Source of the DNA: Synechococcus sp. M44_DOE_062
Lineage (GTDB): Bacteria; Cyanobacteriota; Cyanobacteriia; Thermostichales; Thermostichaceae
Length of the DNA stretch: 46,427 bases
Reading direction: 5' to 3'
Assembly (NCBI GenBank): GCA_015295985.1
Contig: DVDX01000081.1
Coordinates: 1 to 46,427, forward strand
The position numbers were made by a program, and so were the translations under genes. The notes below the pieces were generated by a model. It was not told the DNA's origin and did no database searches. It saw nothing but the letters and a program-made list of their open reading frames with translations. Within the stretch, counting starts at the first letter, position 1, and every line of letters starts with the position of its first letter. Positions 8,889-19,171 of the stretch are shown here, in pieces.

Positions 8889-10700
8889 ATGTCTCAGCCA
8901 GCCGAATCACCTCAGAAGGCCAACAGCACCCTCAAACTGCTGCGCACTCACGAGTCTCCCAAACTGGAGCGCATCCGCCACACCACTTCCCACGTTCTGG
9001 CTATGGCGGTGCAAAAGCTGTTTCCTAAGGCCCAGGTGACCATCGGCCCCACCACCGACTACGGCTTCTACTACGATTTTGACCATCCCGAACCCTTTAC
9101 GCCTGAGGATCTCGACCGCATCAAAAAAGAGATGCAGGCGATCATCAAGAAAGGTTTGCCGGTGATCCGCGAGGAGGTGAGCCGGGAAGAAGCCAGGCGC
9201 AGAATCGAAGCCCTCGGCGAACCCTACAAGCTGGAGATTTTAGACAGCATTCCCGAAGGGGAGGTCATCAGCATTTATCACTTGGGGGATGAATGGTGGG
9301 ATCTCTGTGCTGGCCCCCACGTGGAGAACACCCGAGATCTCAACCCCAAAGCCTTTGATTTGCTCAGCGTGGCCGGCGCCTATTGGCGGGGGGATGAAAC
9401 CAAGCCGCAGCTCCAACGCATCTACGGCACTGCCTGGGAAACCCCAGAGGAGCTGAAGGAATACAAACGGCGCCTGGAAGAAGCCAAACGGCGGGATCAC
9501 CGCAAGCTGGGTAAAGAACTGGGCCTATTTTTGTTCTCGGATGAAGTGGGGCCAGGGCTGCCTCTCTGGACACCCAAAGGTACCCTTCTGCGCTCGGTGC
9601 TGGAGGATTTTCTCAAGCAGGAGCAGCTCAAGCGGGGCTACCTGCCGGTGGTTACCCCTCATATTGCCCGTGTGGACTTGTTCAAGATCTCCGGCCACTG
9701 GCAAAAGTATCGGGAAGATATGTTTCCCATGATGGCAGAGGATGAGCAGGCGCGCGCGGCTGAACAGGGCTTTGTCATGAAGCCGATGAACTGTCCTTTT
9801 CACATCCAAATCTACAAATCCGAGCTGAGATCCTACCGAGATTTGCCCCTACGATATGCCGAATTTGGCACCGTCTATCGCTATGAGCAATCGGGGGAAC
9901 TGGGGGGTCTGACACGAGTGCGCGGCTTTACGGTGGACGATGCCCATTTGTTTGTTCGCCCTGATCAATTGGAGGAGGAGTTTCTCAAGGTTGTCGATCT
10001 CATTTTGGTGGTTTTCGACAAGCTCAAGCTCAAGGATTTTCGCGCCCGCCTCAGCTTCCGGGATCCCAAGTCGGACAAATATCTGGGATCCCCTGAGGAT
10101 TGGGACAAAGCGGAAAATGCCATCCGCCATGCTGTGGAGAAGTTGTCGATGCCCCACTTTGAAGGGATCGGAGAGGCAGCCTTCTATGGGCCAAAGCTGG
10201 ATTTTATTTTCCGGGATGCACTGGATCGGGAGTGGCAACTGGGCACGGTTCAGGTGGACTACCAAAACCCACAGCGCTTTGATCTGCAATACGTAGCTGA
10301 GGATGGATCCCGGCAGCGTCCGGTGATGATTCACCGTGCTCCCTTTGGCTCGCTGGAACGACTCATTGGGATCCTGATTGAAGAATACGCTGGGGATTTT
10401 CCCTTCTGGCTGGCCCCGGAACAGGTGCGCATTTTGCCCGTTTCCGATCAGTATCTGGGCTATGCCACCCAAGTGCGGGATCAACTGCGAGAACACGGGA
10501 TCCGCATCCACATCGATGCCGACAGCGATCGTTTGCCCAAAAAAATCCGCAATGCCGAGAAGGCCCGGATCCCTTTTATGTTGATCGTGGGAGAACAGGA
10601 ACAAACGGCAGGAACAGTGAGCGTGCGCCAGCGCCATGGGCAAGAGCTGGGATCCCTGACGGTAGCAGAGTTCCTAGCCCAGCTACAGGCACTCGACTAG
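8889..10700 (+). CDS. thrS: Threonyl-tRNA synthetase (TGS-less cyanobacterial form)
   Basis: A 603-residue class II aminoacyl-tRNA synthetase charging tRNA-Thr. There is no N-terminal TGS domain: the protein opens directly with the editing domain, containing the RHTTSHVLAMAV and CAGPHVENT zinc/editing motifs (residues about 30-190). The catalytic core follows with PKGTLLR, FVMKPMNCPFHIQIYKSELRSYRDLPLRYAEFG (split here across motif 2), and motif 3 near PVMIHRAPFGSLERLIGIL. The anticodon-binding domain ends the protein (VRILPVSDQYLGYA). The missing TGS domain is normal for cyanobacterial ThrRS. The ATG at 8889 follows a weak AGGTT ribosome binding site. Confidence 0.96.
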   Translation: MSQPAESPQKANSTLKLLRTHESPKLERIRHTTSHVLAMAVQKLFPKAQVTIGPTTDYGFYYDFDHPEPFTPEDLDRIKKEMQAIIKKGLPVIREEVSREEARRRIEALGEPYKLEILDSIPEGEVISIYHLGDEWWDLCAGPHVENTRDLNPKAFDLLSVAGAYWRGDETKPQLQRIYGTAWETPEELKEYKRRLEEAKRRDHRKLGKELGLFLFSDEVGPGLPLWTPKGTLLRSVLEDFLKQEQLKRGYLPVVTPHIARVDLFKISGHWQKYREDMFPMMAEDEQARAAEQGFVMKPMNCPFHIQIYKSELRSYRDLPLRYAEFGTVYRYEQSGELGGLTRVRGFTVDDAHLFVRPDQLEEEFLKVVDLILVVFDKLKLKDFRARLSFRDPKSDKYLGSPEDWDKAENAIRHAVEKLSMPHFEGIGEAAFYGPKLDFIFRDALDREWQLGTVQVDYQNPQRFDLQYVAEDGSRQRPVMIHRAPFGSLERLIGILIEEYAGDFPFWLAPEQVRILPVSDQYLGYATQVRDQLREHGIRIHIDADSDRLPKKIRNAEKARIPFMLIVGEQEQTAGTVSVRQRHGQELGSLTVAEFLAQLQALD

Positions 10701-10919
10701 CTTGGGCATTCGGGATCCCTAGCTTGCGGCAACTGGGTTTTTAGAACTTGGAGCTCAAGAAAGAGCCTGAGTTTCCCTTTCTCAAGGGAAGCCAAGGGGG
10801 CTCATTGAAATCAGGATTTGGCCGACAACCCACCATGTTCTCTAAGGATTTTCTGGAGAGGATCCTGCAAAGCTTTAGGAGCTGACGGCTAAATCGATCT
10901 GTCGCCGAATGGATGGACA

Positions 10920-10952
10920 GTTACTTTGGTGAATTGATTGATGGTTACTTTG
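10920..10952. repeat. Direct repeat of GTTACTTTG upstream of fmdA
   Basis: GTTACTTTG occurs at 10920-10928 and again at 10944-10952, each preceded by GATGG or GATGGACA and followed closely by GAATTG. The spacing is 24 bases, a little over two helical turns, so both copies face the same side of the DNA. It lies about 80 bases upstream of the NtcA-like site and could be a second operator. The rest of 10701-11122 holds a small hairpin at 10773-10790 (TTCCCTT, TCTC loop, AAGGGAA) after thrS, and no gene. Confidence 0.45.
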
Positions 10953-11028
10953 AATTGCAGTGAAATAGCCTGTCGATCTAAGCTCCTCATCTCCCGCCCT
11001 GCGATTGTCGATAACAGCACTATGAATT

Positions 11029-11071
11029 GTAGCTCTTACTACAGTATTAGCTTCTCCATTGGAGATAGGCT
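11029..11071 (+). promoter_or_regulatory. NtcA-activated promoter in front of fmdA
   Basis: The sequence has an exact GTA-N8-TAC NtcA box (GTAGCTCTTACTAC, 11029-11042), then 23 bases, then a TAN3T-type -10 box (TAGGCT, 11066-11071). NtcA class II promoters place GTAN8TAC about 20-24 bases upstream of TAN3T, replacing the -35 box. The predicted transcription start is about 45 bases before the fmdA ATG. This makes fmdA likely to be induced under nitrogen limitation. The motif is seen; the regulation is inferred. Confidence 0.75.
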
Positions 11072-11122
11072 TTTGTGCGTTCAAAGTCTGACCGCAGAGT
11101 GATGACTTAAGGATAGGATCCC

Positions 11123-12328
11123 ATGCCCAAAACGCTGTTTAAAGTTGACCTGACCAAGCCAATGGATCAACAGGATCTACCGGGTCACAACCGCTGGCAT
11201 CCTGACATTCCCGCTGTGGTTTCTGTAAATCCTGGTGAAGTCTTCCGAATTGAGTGTAAAGACTGGACGGATGGGCAAATCAAAAACAACGATGATCCTT
11301 CCGACATTGAGCAGGTTGACCTAAGCGTTGTCCATGTTTTAAGTGGGCCTATTTGGGTTAACGGTGCCCAGCCTGGAGATATCCTGGTTGTCGATCTGTT
11401 GGACATTGGGCCGCTGCCGGGGGACGAGTGGGGGTTTACAGGTATTTTTGCCAAAGAAAATGGAGGGGGATTCCTCACCGATCATTTTCCCAACGCAGCC
11501 AAGGCTATCTGGGATTTTCAAGGCATTTACACCACTTCTAGACACATTCCCCATGTGCGCTTTGCCGGCATTATTCACCCCGGCCTCATTGGCTGTGCCC
11601 CATCTCACGAGTTGTTGGCGACTTGGAACAAGCGGGAAGCTGAGCTGGTTGCTTCGGCTCCCGATTTGCGCACTTACGGCGCAGGGCTATCCGGCAATCA
11701 ACCTGTGCTGGCCGCTTTGCCCAATCCCAAGAACGCAATTTTAGGAACTTTGCCCAAGTCAGAGTATGAGCGGGTTGCTGCCGAAGCGGCTCGGACGGTG
11801 CCCCCGCGGGAGCATGGCGGTAATTGCGATATTAAAAACCTATCTAAAGGAACACGGATCTACTTCCCGGTTTACGTGGAGGGCGCCAAGCTGTCGATGG
11901 GAGATATTCACTTCTCGCAAGGGGATGGCGAGATCTCTTTTTGTGGCGCCATTGAGATGTCGGGCTACATCGATCTCCACGTCGATCTAATTAAGGGTGG
12001 TGTTGAGAAGTACGGATTGGTTAACCCCATTTTTAAGCCCGGCCCTGTTGAGCCGCGCTATTCAGAATACCTTGTGTTTGAGGGCATTTCTGTGGACGAG
12101 TTTACAGGCAAGCAACATTATATGGATGTTCACATCGCCTATCGACGTGCCTGCTTAAACGCCATCGAATATCTGAAAAAGTTCGGCTTTACGGGAGAAC
12201 AAGCTTATCTGCTGCTCAGTTCTGCACCGGTGGAGGGCAGGGTAAGCGGGATCGTCGATATTCCCAATGCTTGCTGTACGGTGGCCATTCCTACACAAAT
12301 TTTCGACATCGATATTCTCCCTAGGTGA
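11123..12328 (+). CDS. fmdA: Formamidase (acetamidase/formamidase family)
   Basis: A 401-residue enzyme of the FmdA_AmdA family, hydrolysing formamide (and possibly other short amides) to ammonia and formate. Diagnostic stretches include the N-terminal LPGHNRWHPDIPAVVSVNPG, the internal GDEWGFTGIFAKENGGGFL, HPGLIGCAPSH, REHGGNCDIKNLSKGTRIYF and VEGAKLSMGDIHFSQGDGE, with full family length. It would act in the cytoplasm to release nitrogen. An NtcA-type promoter at 11029-11071 and a following fmdB support a nitrogen-scavenging role. ATG 11123 follows AAGGATAGGATCCC, where the ribosome binding site overlaps a GGATCC element. Confidence 0.93.
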   Translation: MPKTLFKVDLTKPMDQQDLPGHNRWHPDIPAVVSVNPGEVFRIECKDWTDGQIKNNDDPSDIEQVDLSVVHVLSGPIWVNGAQPGDILVVDLLDIGPLPGDEWGFTGIFAKENGGGFLTDHFPNAAKAIWDFQGIYTTSRHIPHVRFAGIIHPGLIGCAPSHELLATWNKREAELVASAPDLRTYGAGLSGNQPVLAALPNPKNAILGTLPKSEYERVAAEAARTVPPREHGGNCDIKNLSKGTRIYFPVYVEGAKLSMGDIHFSQGDGEISFCGAIEMSGYIDLHVDLIKGGVEKYGLVNPIFKPGPVEPRYSEYLVFEGISVDEFTGKQHYMDVHIAYRRACLNAIEYLKKFGFTGEQAYLLLSSAPVEGRVSGIVDIPNACCTVAIPTQIFDIDILPR

Positions 12329-12368
12329 ATGTTATCTGATGTCTCGTTCAAGGGGGTGGAATAGGAAG

Positions 12369-12644
12369 ATGCCGCTGTATGAGTTTAAGTGTCAAACCTG
12401 TGGGGAGTTTGAGGTGTGGCGGCCCTTATCTCAATATCGAGACCCGGCCTATTGTCCTTCTTGCAATCAGGAAGGGAAACGTCTCATTTCAGTTCCCACG
12501 GTTCAGCTTTCCAGCTCTTTGCCCGTTTCAAAGGGAGGGAAAGAACCCAAGCTTATCAAGCGGGAGCAGCACTCAAATTCTGATCCAAACTCGCCAAAAT
12601 ATCGCGCTCAATCCTGTGGGCGACCTTGGATGTTGCACCATTAG
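12369..12644 (+). CDS. fmdB: FmdB family zinc-ribbon regulator
   Basis: A 91-residue FmdB-type protein: MPLYEFKCQTCGEFEVWRPL opens the zinc ribbon, and CPSCNQEG supplies the second CxxC pair. The C-terminal tail (GRPWMLHH) is polar. FmdB was first described as a putative regulator beside formamidase genes. Here it lies 40 bases after fmdA on the same strand, so both are probably one transcript. The frame is open further upstream, but ATG 12369 with AGGAAG before it and the conserved MPLYEFKC start fix the beginning. Confidence 0.88.
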   Translation: MPLYEFKCQTCGEFEVWRPLSQYRDPAYCPSCNQEGKRLISVPTVQLSSSLPVSKGGKEPKLIKREQHSNSDPNSPKYRAQSCGRPWMLHH

Positions 12645-12725
12645 TTAATAGTTAGATAGTGTTTAGAAAAAGACTCTCACAATACCCCCAGAAATGCTTT
12701 CCTCTGGCATGGCGGTTCGTAGCCT

Positions 12726-14299
12726 ATGCTGGAAGAGGCGTTCAAGAAGCACCTCATGAGTGGGCCTGATCCTTCCTTGGCAGAGGGATCCCATCGCAGC
12801 GATATCGCCCTTCGTTTACAGGGGATCACCAAGCGTTATCCTCTGGTGTTGGCCAACGACCACATCGATCTGGAGGTGCGTTGGGGAGAGATTCTGGCGC
12901 TGATGGGGGAGAACGGGGCGGGCAAGTCTACCCTGATGAAGATCGTCTATGGGTTGGTCAGCCCGGACGAGGGATCCATTCAGGTGGATGGACAAGCGGT
13001 CAGGATCCACAGTCCCGCCGATGCCATTCGGTTGGGAATTGGGATGGTGCACCAACACTTTATGTTGGTGGATCCCTTGACGGTTGTGGAAAACGTGGTT
13101 CTTGGAGCTGAACCCGGCCATCTTTTTCAGGTCGATTTCCGTCGGGCCAGGGCTGAGGTGGCTCAGTTGATTGCCGAGATGGGCTTCCATCTGGATCCCG
13201 ATGCCAGAATCGAGGATTTGCCAGTGGGCCTGCAGCAGCGGGTAGAGATCTTGAAAATGCTCTACCGCAAGGCCCGCATCTTGATTTTGGATGAGCCGAC
13301 GGCAGTGTTGACTCCACAGGAGGCAAGCGAGCTGTTTGCGTTTTTGCGTCGCTTTGCCCGGCGGGGGGGAGCTGTCATTTTCATCAGCCACAAGCTGAAG
13401 GAGGTGATGCAACTGGCCGACCGCATCACCGTCATTCGGGATGGCAAGGTGGTGGCGACGTTGCCCACTGCCCAAACCAATGCCCAGGAACTGGCACGGC
13501 TGATGGTGGGGCGGGAAGTCAGTCTGACTGTTGGAAAAAAGGCCGCTACCCCTGGGGAGGTGTTGCTGGATGTGCGAGATCTGTGGGTGGACATACCGGG
13601 GCGGAAGCCAGCAGTGGCAGGGGCAAGCTTCCAGGTACGTGCCGGCGAGATTGTGGGCCTTGCCGGTGTGGAAGGAAACGGCCAAACAGAATTGGTGGAG
13701 GCCATCACCGGCTTAAGAGGCTACCGCGGCCACATTCGCTATGGGGCCGGATCCCTGTCTGCCTCAGCCCGACAGGTGCGCTGCTGGGGTCTAAGCCACA
13801 TCCCGGAAGATCGCAATGTGAGAGGTTTGGTGCTGGATTTCCCCACCCGCGACAACCTGATCCTAGGGGATCACCACCAAAAGCCATATACCGGCTGGTT
13901 GGGATTTTTCCAGGAGGAGGCCATTGACCAGCATGCCCGGCAAGTGGTGGAGAGCTTCGACGTTCGCCCCCGCAGCATTTCCCTGACGGCCCGCCGCTAT
14001 TCTGGAGGGAATGCCCAGAAGATCGTTGTGGGGCGGGAGCTTTCCTGTGGATCCAAGGTGCTGGTGGCTGCCCAACCGACGCGGGGGGTGGATGTGGGGG
14101 CCATTGAGGCCATTCATCGCCGCATTCTGCAGGCACGGGATCAGGGCATGGGGGTGCTGCTGGTATCGGCGGATTTGAATGAGGTCATCAACTTATCGGA
14201 TCGCATTTTGGTGATCCATGAGGGCCGCCTGGTGGGAGAACTCACGCCTGAAGAAGCCACCGAAGACCGGCTCGGACTGCTGATGGGCGGGATCCGGAA

Positions 14300-14303
<4 letters not shown>
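12726..14303 (+). CDS. BMP-type nucleoside/sugar ABC transporter ATPase (tandem domains)
   Basis: A 525-residue protein with two ABC ATPase domains, as in ribose- and nucleoside-type importers partnered with BMP/PnrA lipoproteins. The first half has a canonical Walker A (GENGAGKST, about residue 61), the Q-loop in GMVHQHFML typical of this subfamily, the signature region [12 protein letters not shown] and Walker [11 protein letters not shown]. The second half has a weaker Walker A ([10 protein letters not shown]), the signature [15 protein letters not shown] and [11 protein letters not shown]. The permeases and binding protein are not in the window, so the ATPase is an orphan here. It is 81 bases downstream of fmdB and may belong to the same nitrogen-scavenging group. 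Its stop TAG overlaps the malQ stop codon from the other strand. Confidence 0.9.
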
Positions 14304-15901
<1,598 letters not shown>

Positions 15902-16016
15902 GGCCAAGCCCTTTTGCCCTAGGTGGTTTCACCGCCTATGCTGTCACTTCTGGAGCCACGGTGGACAGCTCCGGACAAGACAAAATCAGAACAAAGTTAA
16001 AAAAAAAATGAGCAGG

Positions 16017-16055
16017 ATCCAAGGCCAAGAGGCGCTTTTCCCTCTGGCCAGGGGA
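16017..16055 (-). terminator. Candidate terminator after the deacetylase gene
   Basis: On the minus strand, GGCCAGAGG and CCTCTTGGCC form a 9-base stem with one bulge around a purine-rich loop. A 10-base T-run follows some 18 bases later (plus-strand A-run near 15997-16007). The distance is longer than ideal, so it may be an inefficient terminator between the deacetylase gene and malQ. Confidence 0.35.
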
Positions 16056-16060
16056 TCCCG

Positions 16061-16933
16061 TCAGGTCATCTCAGGAGCAGGGCAGGCTTGGGCATACCAG
16101 GCGTAGAGGCCATCACCGGTGGTGAGCCAAGTCTGAGGGCGAGATTGGATGTGCTGCAAGGCTTTTTTCAGGGATCCCATCCGCAGAGGCTGCCCGACAA
16201 TGAAAGGATGCAGGCCGATGGCCATGACGCGGGGGGAGCGTTCCCCATCTTGCCACAGTTGATCAAACTGGTCGATGAGGGCTTGGGCAAAGGCTTCTGC
16301 CGGCAGGCGGGCGCTCAGACAAAGGCTGATGTCGTTGGCCTCTAGAGTGTAGGGGATCCCCAAGAGAGGGCCAGCGGCGGTCTGCAGCCAGTAGGGTTGG
16401 TCGTCGTTCACCCAGTCGGCTGTATAGCGGATGCCGGCAGCCTTGAGCAGGTCAAAGGTGTTCTCGCTAACGGAAAACCCCGGCGTCAGCCAGCCCCAGG
16501 GACGGGATCCCGACACCTTCTCCAAAAGGGACAAGCTGCGCTCAATCAGCTCCTGTTCGGCGTCACGGGCTAGGCCGCTGTGGCCGGTGGAGTTGTTCCA
16601 GCCGTGGGCCAGCACCGACCAGCCGTATTGGCGGATCCCGTCGATGATGGGGGGGTAAAGCTCCACCATTTCCGCGTTCACAGCAGCAGTCACCGGGATC
16701 CCCAGCTCGGCAAACAGCTCAAACAAGCGCCAAATGCCCACCCGATTGCCGTAGTCCCGCCAGCCATAGTTGGCGATCTCAGGGGAGCTGGTGAGATGGG
16801 GTTGAATGGCCGTGCCCAGCTTGCCAAAGGTGAAGTGCTCGATGTTCATCACCACGTACACAGCCACCCGTGCCCGATGCGGTAGGCTCGGCAGATTTCG
16901 GCTGGGCAGAGCTGAGTAGGCAGGGGGCAGCAT
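16061..16933 (-). CDS. Polysaccharide deacetylase family protein, PuuE-like
   Basis: A 290-residue NodB-fold hydrolase. The N-terminal VAVYVVMNIEHFTFG, the DYGNRVGIWRLFELFAELGI block and VLAHGWNNSTGHSGL resemble the subgroup of PuuE-type enzymes (metal-independent allantoinase) rather than chitin or peptidoglycan deacetylases. The WLTPGFSVSENTFDLLKAAGI segment is the usual second motif. No signal peptide is visible, favouring a cytoplasmic role in amide or ureide breakdown. pyrE lies 40 bases upstream on the same strand, so they may be co-transcribed. The substrate is uncertain: allantoin and N-acyl-sugars are both possible. Confidence 0.7.
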   Translation of the reverse strand: MLPPAYSALPSRNLPSLPHRARVAVYVVMNIEHFTFGKLGTAIQPHLTSSPEIANYGWRDYGNRVGIWRLFELFAELGIPVTAAVNAEMVELYPPIIDGIRQYGWSVLAHGWNNSTGHSGLARDAEQELIERSLSLLEKVSGSRPWGWLTPGFSVSENTFDLLKAAGIRYTADWVNDDQPYWLQTAAGPLLGIPYTLEANDISLCLSARLPAEAFAQALIDQFDQLWQDGERSPRVMAIGLHPFIVGQPLRMGSLKKALQHIQSRPQTWLTTGDGLYAWYAQACPAPEMT

Positions 16934-16973
16934 GTCCGCTCTCCAAAGCTTTGATGCCCACCAAGGGGGCAGG

Positions 16974-17591
16974 CTAGTCCTTTGATTTTCCTGAGGTCAA
17001 GGCCCGATGGCAAGCCTGCACTTCTGGAAGGGTGAATAGGCGACGAAAGGGGATCCCTGCTTCTTGGCAGCGGTCTTCTGCCCCTTCCAGCCGATCCACC
17101 AAAGCCAGGATCCCTTCCGCCCGATAGCCGGCTGCCCGCACCCGTTCGACAGCCTTTAAAGCAGAACTGGCGGTGGTCACTACATCTTCCAAGATCCACA
17201 CCCGACTGCCTGTCGGCAACTCTGGCCCCTCGATCCAGGCTTGTGTGCCGTGCCCCTTGGGCTCTTTGCGTACGATTAGGGCGGCTAGGTTGGCAGGCTC
17301 AGCCCTCAAGGAGGCCAAACTCACTGCCGTCACCAGGGGATCTGCCCCCAGGGTCATCCCGGCCACTGCCCCGGTTTCGGGCGGCAACAGCCGGTGCAGC
17401 AGGGATCCCACCCAATACGCCCCCTGAGGGTGGAGGGTGACTGGCTTGCAGTTGATGTAGTAGGGGCTCTTCCGTCCAGAAGTGAGGGTAAAGGAGCCTT
17501 CTCGGTAAGCCAGTTGGGCAAGGAGATACAGCAGTTTCTCCCGTGCTTCCTCTGGGGAAAGGGTCAGGGGAGAGCAGTCGAGAAGCAACAC
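16974..17591 (-). CDS. pyrE: Orotate phosphoribosyltransferase
   Basis: A 205-residue type I phosphoribosyltransferase making OMP from orotate and PRPP in pyrimidine synthesis. FTLTSGRKSPYYINCKPVTL is the classic N-terminal orotate motif, GMTLGADPLVTAVSL is the mid-domain loop and VWILEDVVTTASSALKAVER is the PRPP-binding signature. The conserved KEPKGHGTQAWIEG flexible loop is present. The first codon is GTG. The adjacent PuuE-like gene also acts on nitrogenous compounds, but a functional link is only inferred. Confidence 0.94.
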   Translation of the reverse strand: MLLLDCSPLTLSPEEAREKLLYLLAQLAYREGSFTLTSGRKSPYYINCKPVTLHPQGAYWVGSLLHRLLPPETGAVAGMTLGADPLVTAVSLASLRAEPANLAALIVRKEPKGHGTQAWIEGPELPTGSRVWILEDVVTTASSALKAVERVRAAGYRAEGILALVDRLEGAEDRCQEAGIPFRRLFTLPEVQACHRALTSGKSKD

Positions 17592-17779
17592 AGCAGGGAT
17601 CCCCTTGGTTCAATGGCCGGCCAGAAAGAGCACCCAAGATATCTTATTATCCGACAAATCTCCACGGAATCCAATCTTGTGTTTTCCGGCTTTGCGGGAG
17701 GGATCCCTGTTACGCCAAAACCCGTCTGTGTTGGTTAGGGCCGATGTTGCTGAAGGCTGTAGCTTGCCAGATATCTGAT

Positions 17780-18325
17780 TTAAACAACCACCTGAGGCAT
17801 CATTTGCTCAACCAGCAGAAGCAATGTGTTGGCAACAGAAGCCGGCTCCTGAGCATTCAAAGTGGTGTGAGGAATCGCACCGTCTTGATTCCCCAAAACT
17901 AACAAAATGTCTTCTGGATCCCAGGCATTGGGTTGATCAACGTGGGTGATCCCAATCACGCAAGGAGCACTTGTCCTGGCCTTCATAAAAGCTTGAATAG
18001 CTTGGGCATTGCGAAATTGACCTGGCAGGTGCGCAGGCACCAGGAGGATATAGCCGTGGGCGCGCTTAATCAAGATATCCCACATAAAGTTAAAGCGAGA
18101 CTGGCCGGGAGTGCCATAGAGATGCAGCCACATCTCTTCTTCATCCGCTCCAATCCTCAAACGGCCAAAATCTATGCTTACCGTTGTGGTTTTCTTCAGT
18201 TCTGCCACCTCGTCTGTTGCTTTGCAATCGGTGTCCACGACCTCGATCTCGCTAATCGTGCGAATAAAGGTAGACTTTCCAGCTCCCACCGGCCCTGTTA
18301 CAACAATTCGCAAGATATTTCCCAT
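17780..18325 (-). CDS. Small Ras/MglA-like GTPase
   Basis: A 181-residue GTP-binding protein. The P-loop is GPVGAGKSTF (residue about 11), the switch region includes TTTVSIDFGRL, the G3-like motif is LYGTPGQSRFNFMWDIL (Gly replacing the usual DxxG start) and the G4 equivalent is GITHVDQP. This matches the bacterial COG2229-type GTPases that pair with Roadblock/LC7 proteins as polarity or motility switches, as MglA does with MglB. It lies downstream of a Roadblock protein and a globin gene on the same strand, with a 240-base gap (18326-18565) that holds no recognisable gene. The binding partner is inferred from context. Confidence 0.85.
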   Translation of the reverse strand: MGNILRIVVTGPVGAGKSTFIRTISEIEVVDTDCKATDEVAELKKTTTVSIDFGRLRIGADEEEMWLHLYGTPGQSRFNFMWDILIKRAHGYILLVPAHLPGQFRNAQAIQAFMKARTSAPCVIGITHVDQPNAWDPEDILLVLGNQDGAIPHTTLNAQEPASVANTLLLLVEQMMPQVVV

Positions 18326-18565
18326 AAACTAGCCTCAGACTAAGCTCTAGCGACAAAGCTGAATAAAGCCTTGAGGAACTGCACCACATGTGCCCCGTGG
18401 GAGGTAAAACTATCTCCAGCTTGTTTCTCAGATAATCCTCAGATAATTTGAATAGGGATACTGACAACAGCTTTACTTCGTGGAGATTCCGGAAACCCAG
18501 ATGCCTCAGCCCAATCAGAAGTCAGAGAAATTAAGCAAGTAGAGCAAGCAAGGGTCTACTCTAAC

Positions 18566-19117
18566 TCAAATTAAACTGTTAGCACCATTGGCGATTAATC
18601 GTTTGAACAAAGCCTCGCTCATGCCTGTTTCCTGTTGCACTGCATTGTAGGCCACCTCAAGGTAGGCTTGCTCAATAAAGGAGAGGTCAATCATACAGAC
18701 CTTGCTCAAGCTGGTGCGCAACTGCTCAGGCTTACCTTCTTTCACCAACCGCCGACTGACCTCCTGCACAACTGTGGCCATAGCAGGCACAACATGTTGG
18801 GGGCCGATCCCAACGCGCACATGAACTATGCCAATCTTCCAGCGCCGCTCAGCGTATTGTGGCCCCCAGTTATCCATGCCCGTGAACATTTCCTTGAACC
18901 AGTCGGCAAAGGTTTGGCCCAGCCGCTGCCGGTTGTGTTTGGCTATCACTGCCGCCATTTCGGCATCGCGATCCAGATAGCCGTAAAAGGCGTCCGACAT
19001 TTCTGCCGCGATACTGCTGCCCCAGTCGGCACTTTGCTGCGAAACTTTCTTGTCATCATCTGTGAATTACGTGCGCGAGATCAGGACTTGGAGCAGCTCC
19101 GAAGGTTTAATCGCCAT
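18566..19117 (-). pseudogene. Protoglobin-like sensor with in-frame TAA at codon 17
   Basis: The frame from ATG 19117 encodes about 183 residues of a single-domain globin sensor. Helix-rich DAFYGYLDRDAEMAAVI is followed by RRWKIGIVHVRVGIGPQHV, where the histidine in IVHVRVG is the likely proximal heme ligand. GAGG sits 6 bases before the ATG, and the first 16 codons (MAIKPSELLQVLISRT) look coding, but codon 17 is TAA (19069-19067); the frame continues FTDDDKKVSQQSADWG. ATG 19000 could restart translation, giving 144 residues that keep the heme pocket but lose the first helices. Either a recent pseudogene, a shortened sensor, a base error or readthrough. It lies between Roadblock and GTPase genes, suggesting heme-gas input to that switch. 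Confidence 0.7.
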
Positions 19118-19171
19118 AGTTCCCTCAACGTCAGGATAGGATCAAAAACTTAGCTTCCGCATTTGGTTTTC

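Noticed and set aside
9849-10643. 264-codon minus-strand frame inside thrS
   Set aside because: It is fully covered by the conserved catalytic and anticodon domains of ThrRS on the plus strand; no ribosome binding site or recognisable domain.
18252-18467. 71-codon minus-strand frame in the gap upstream of the GTPase gene
   Set aside because: It overlaps the GTPase start in another frame, has no ribosome binding site and no recognisable family pattern.
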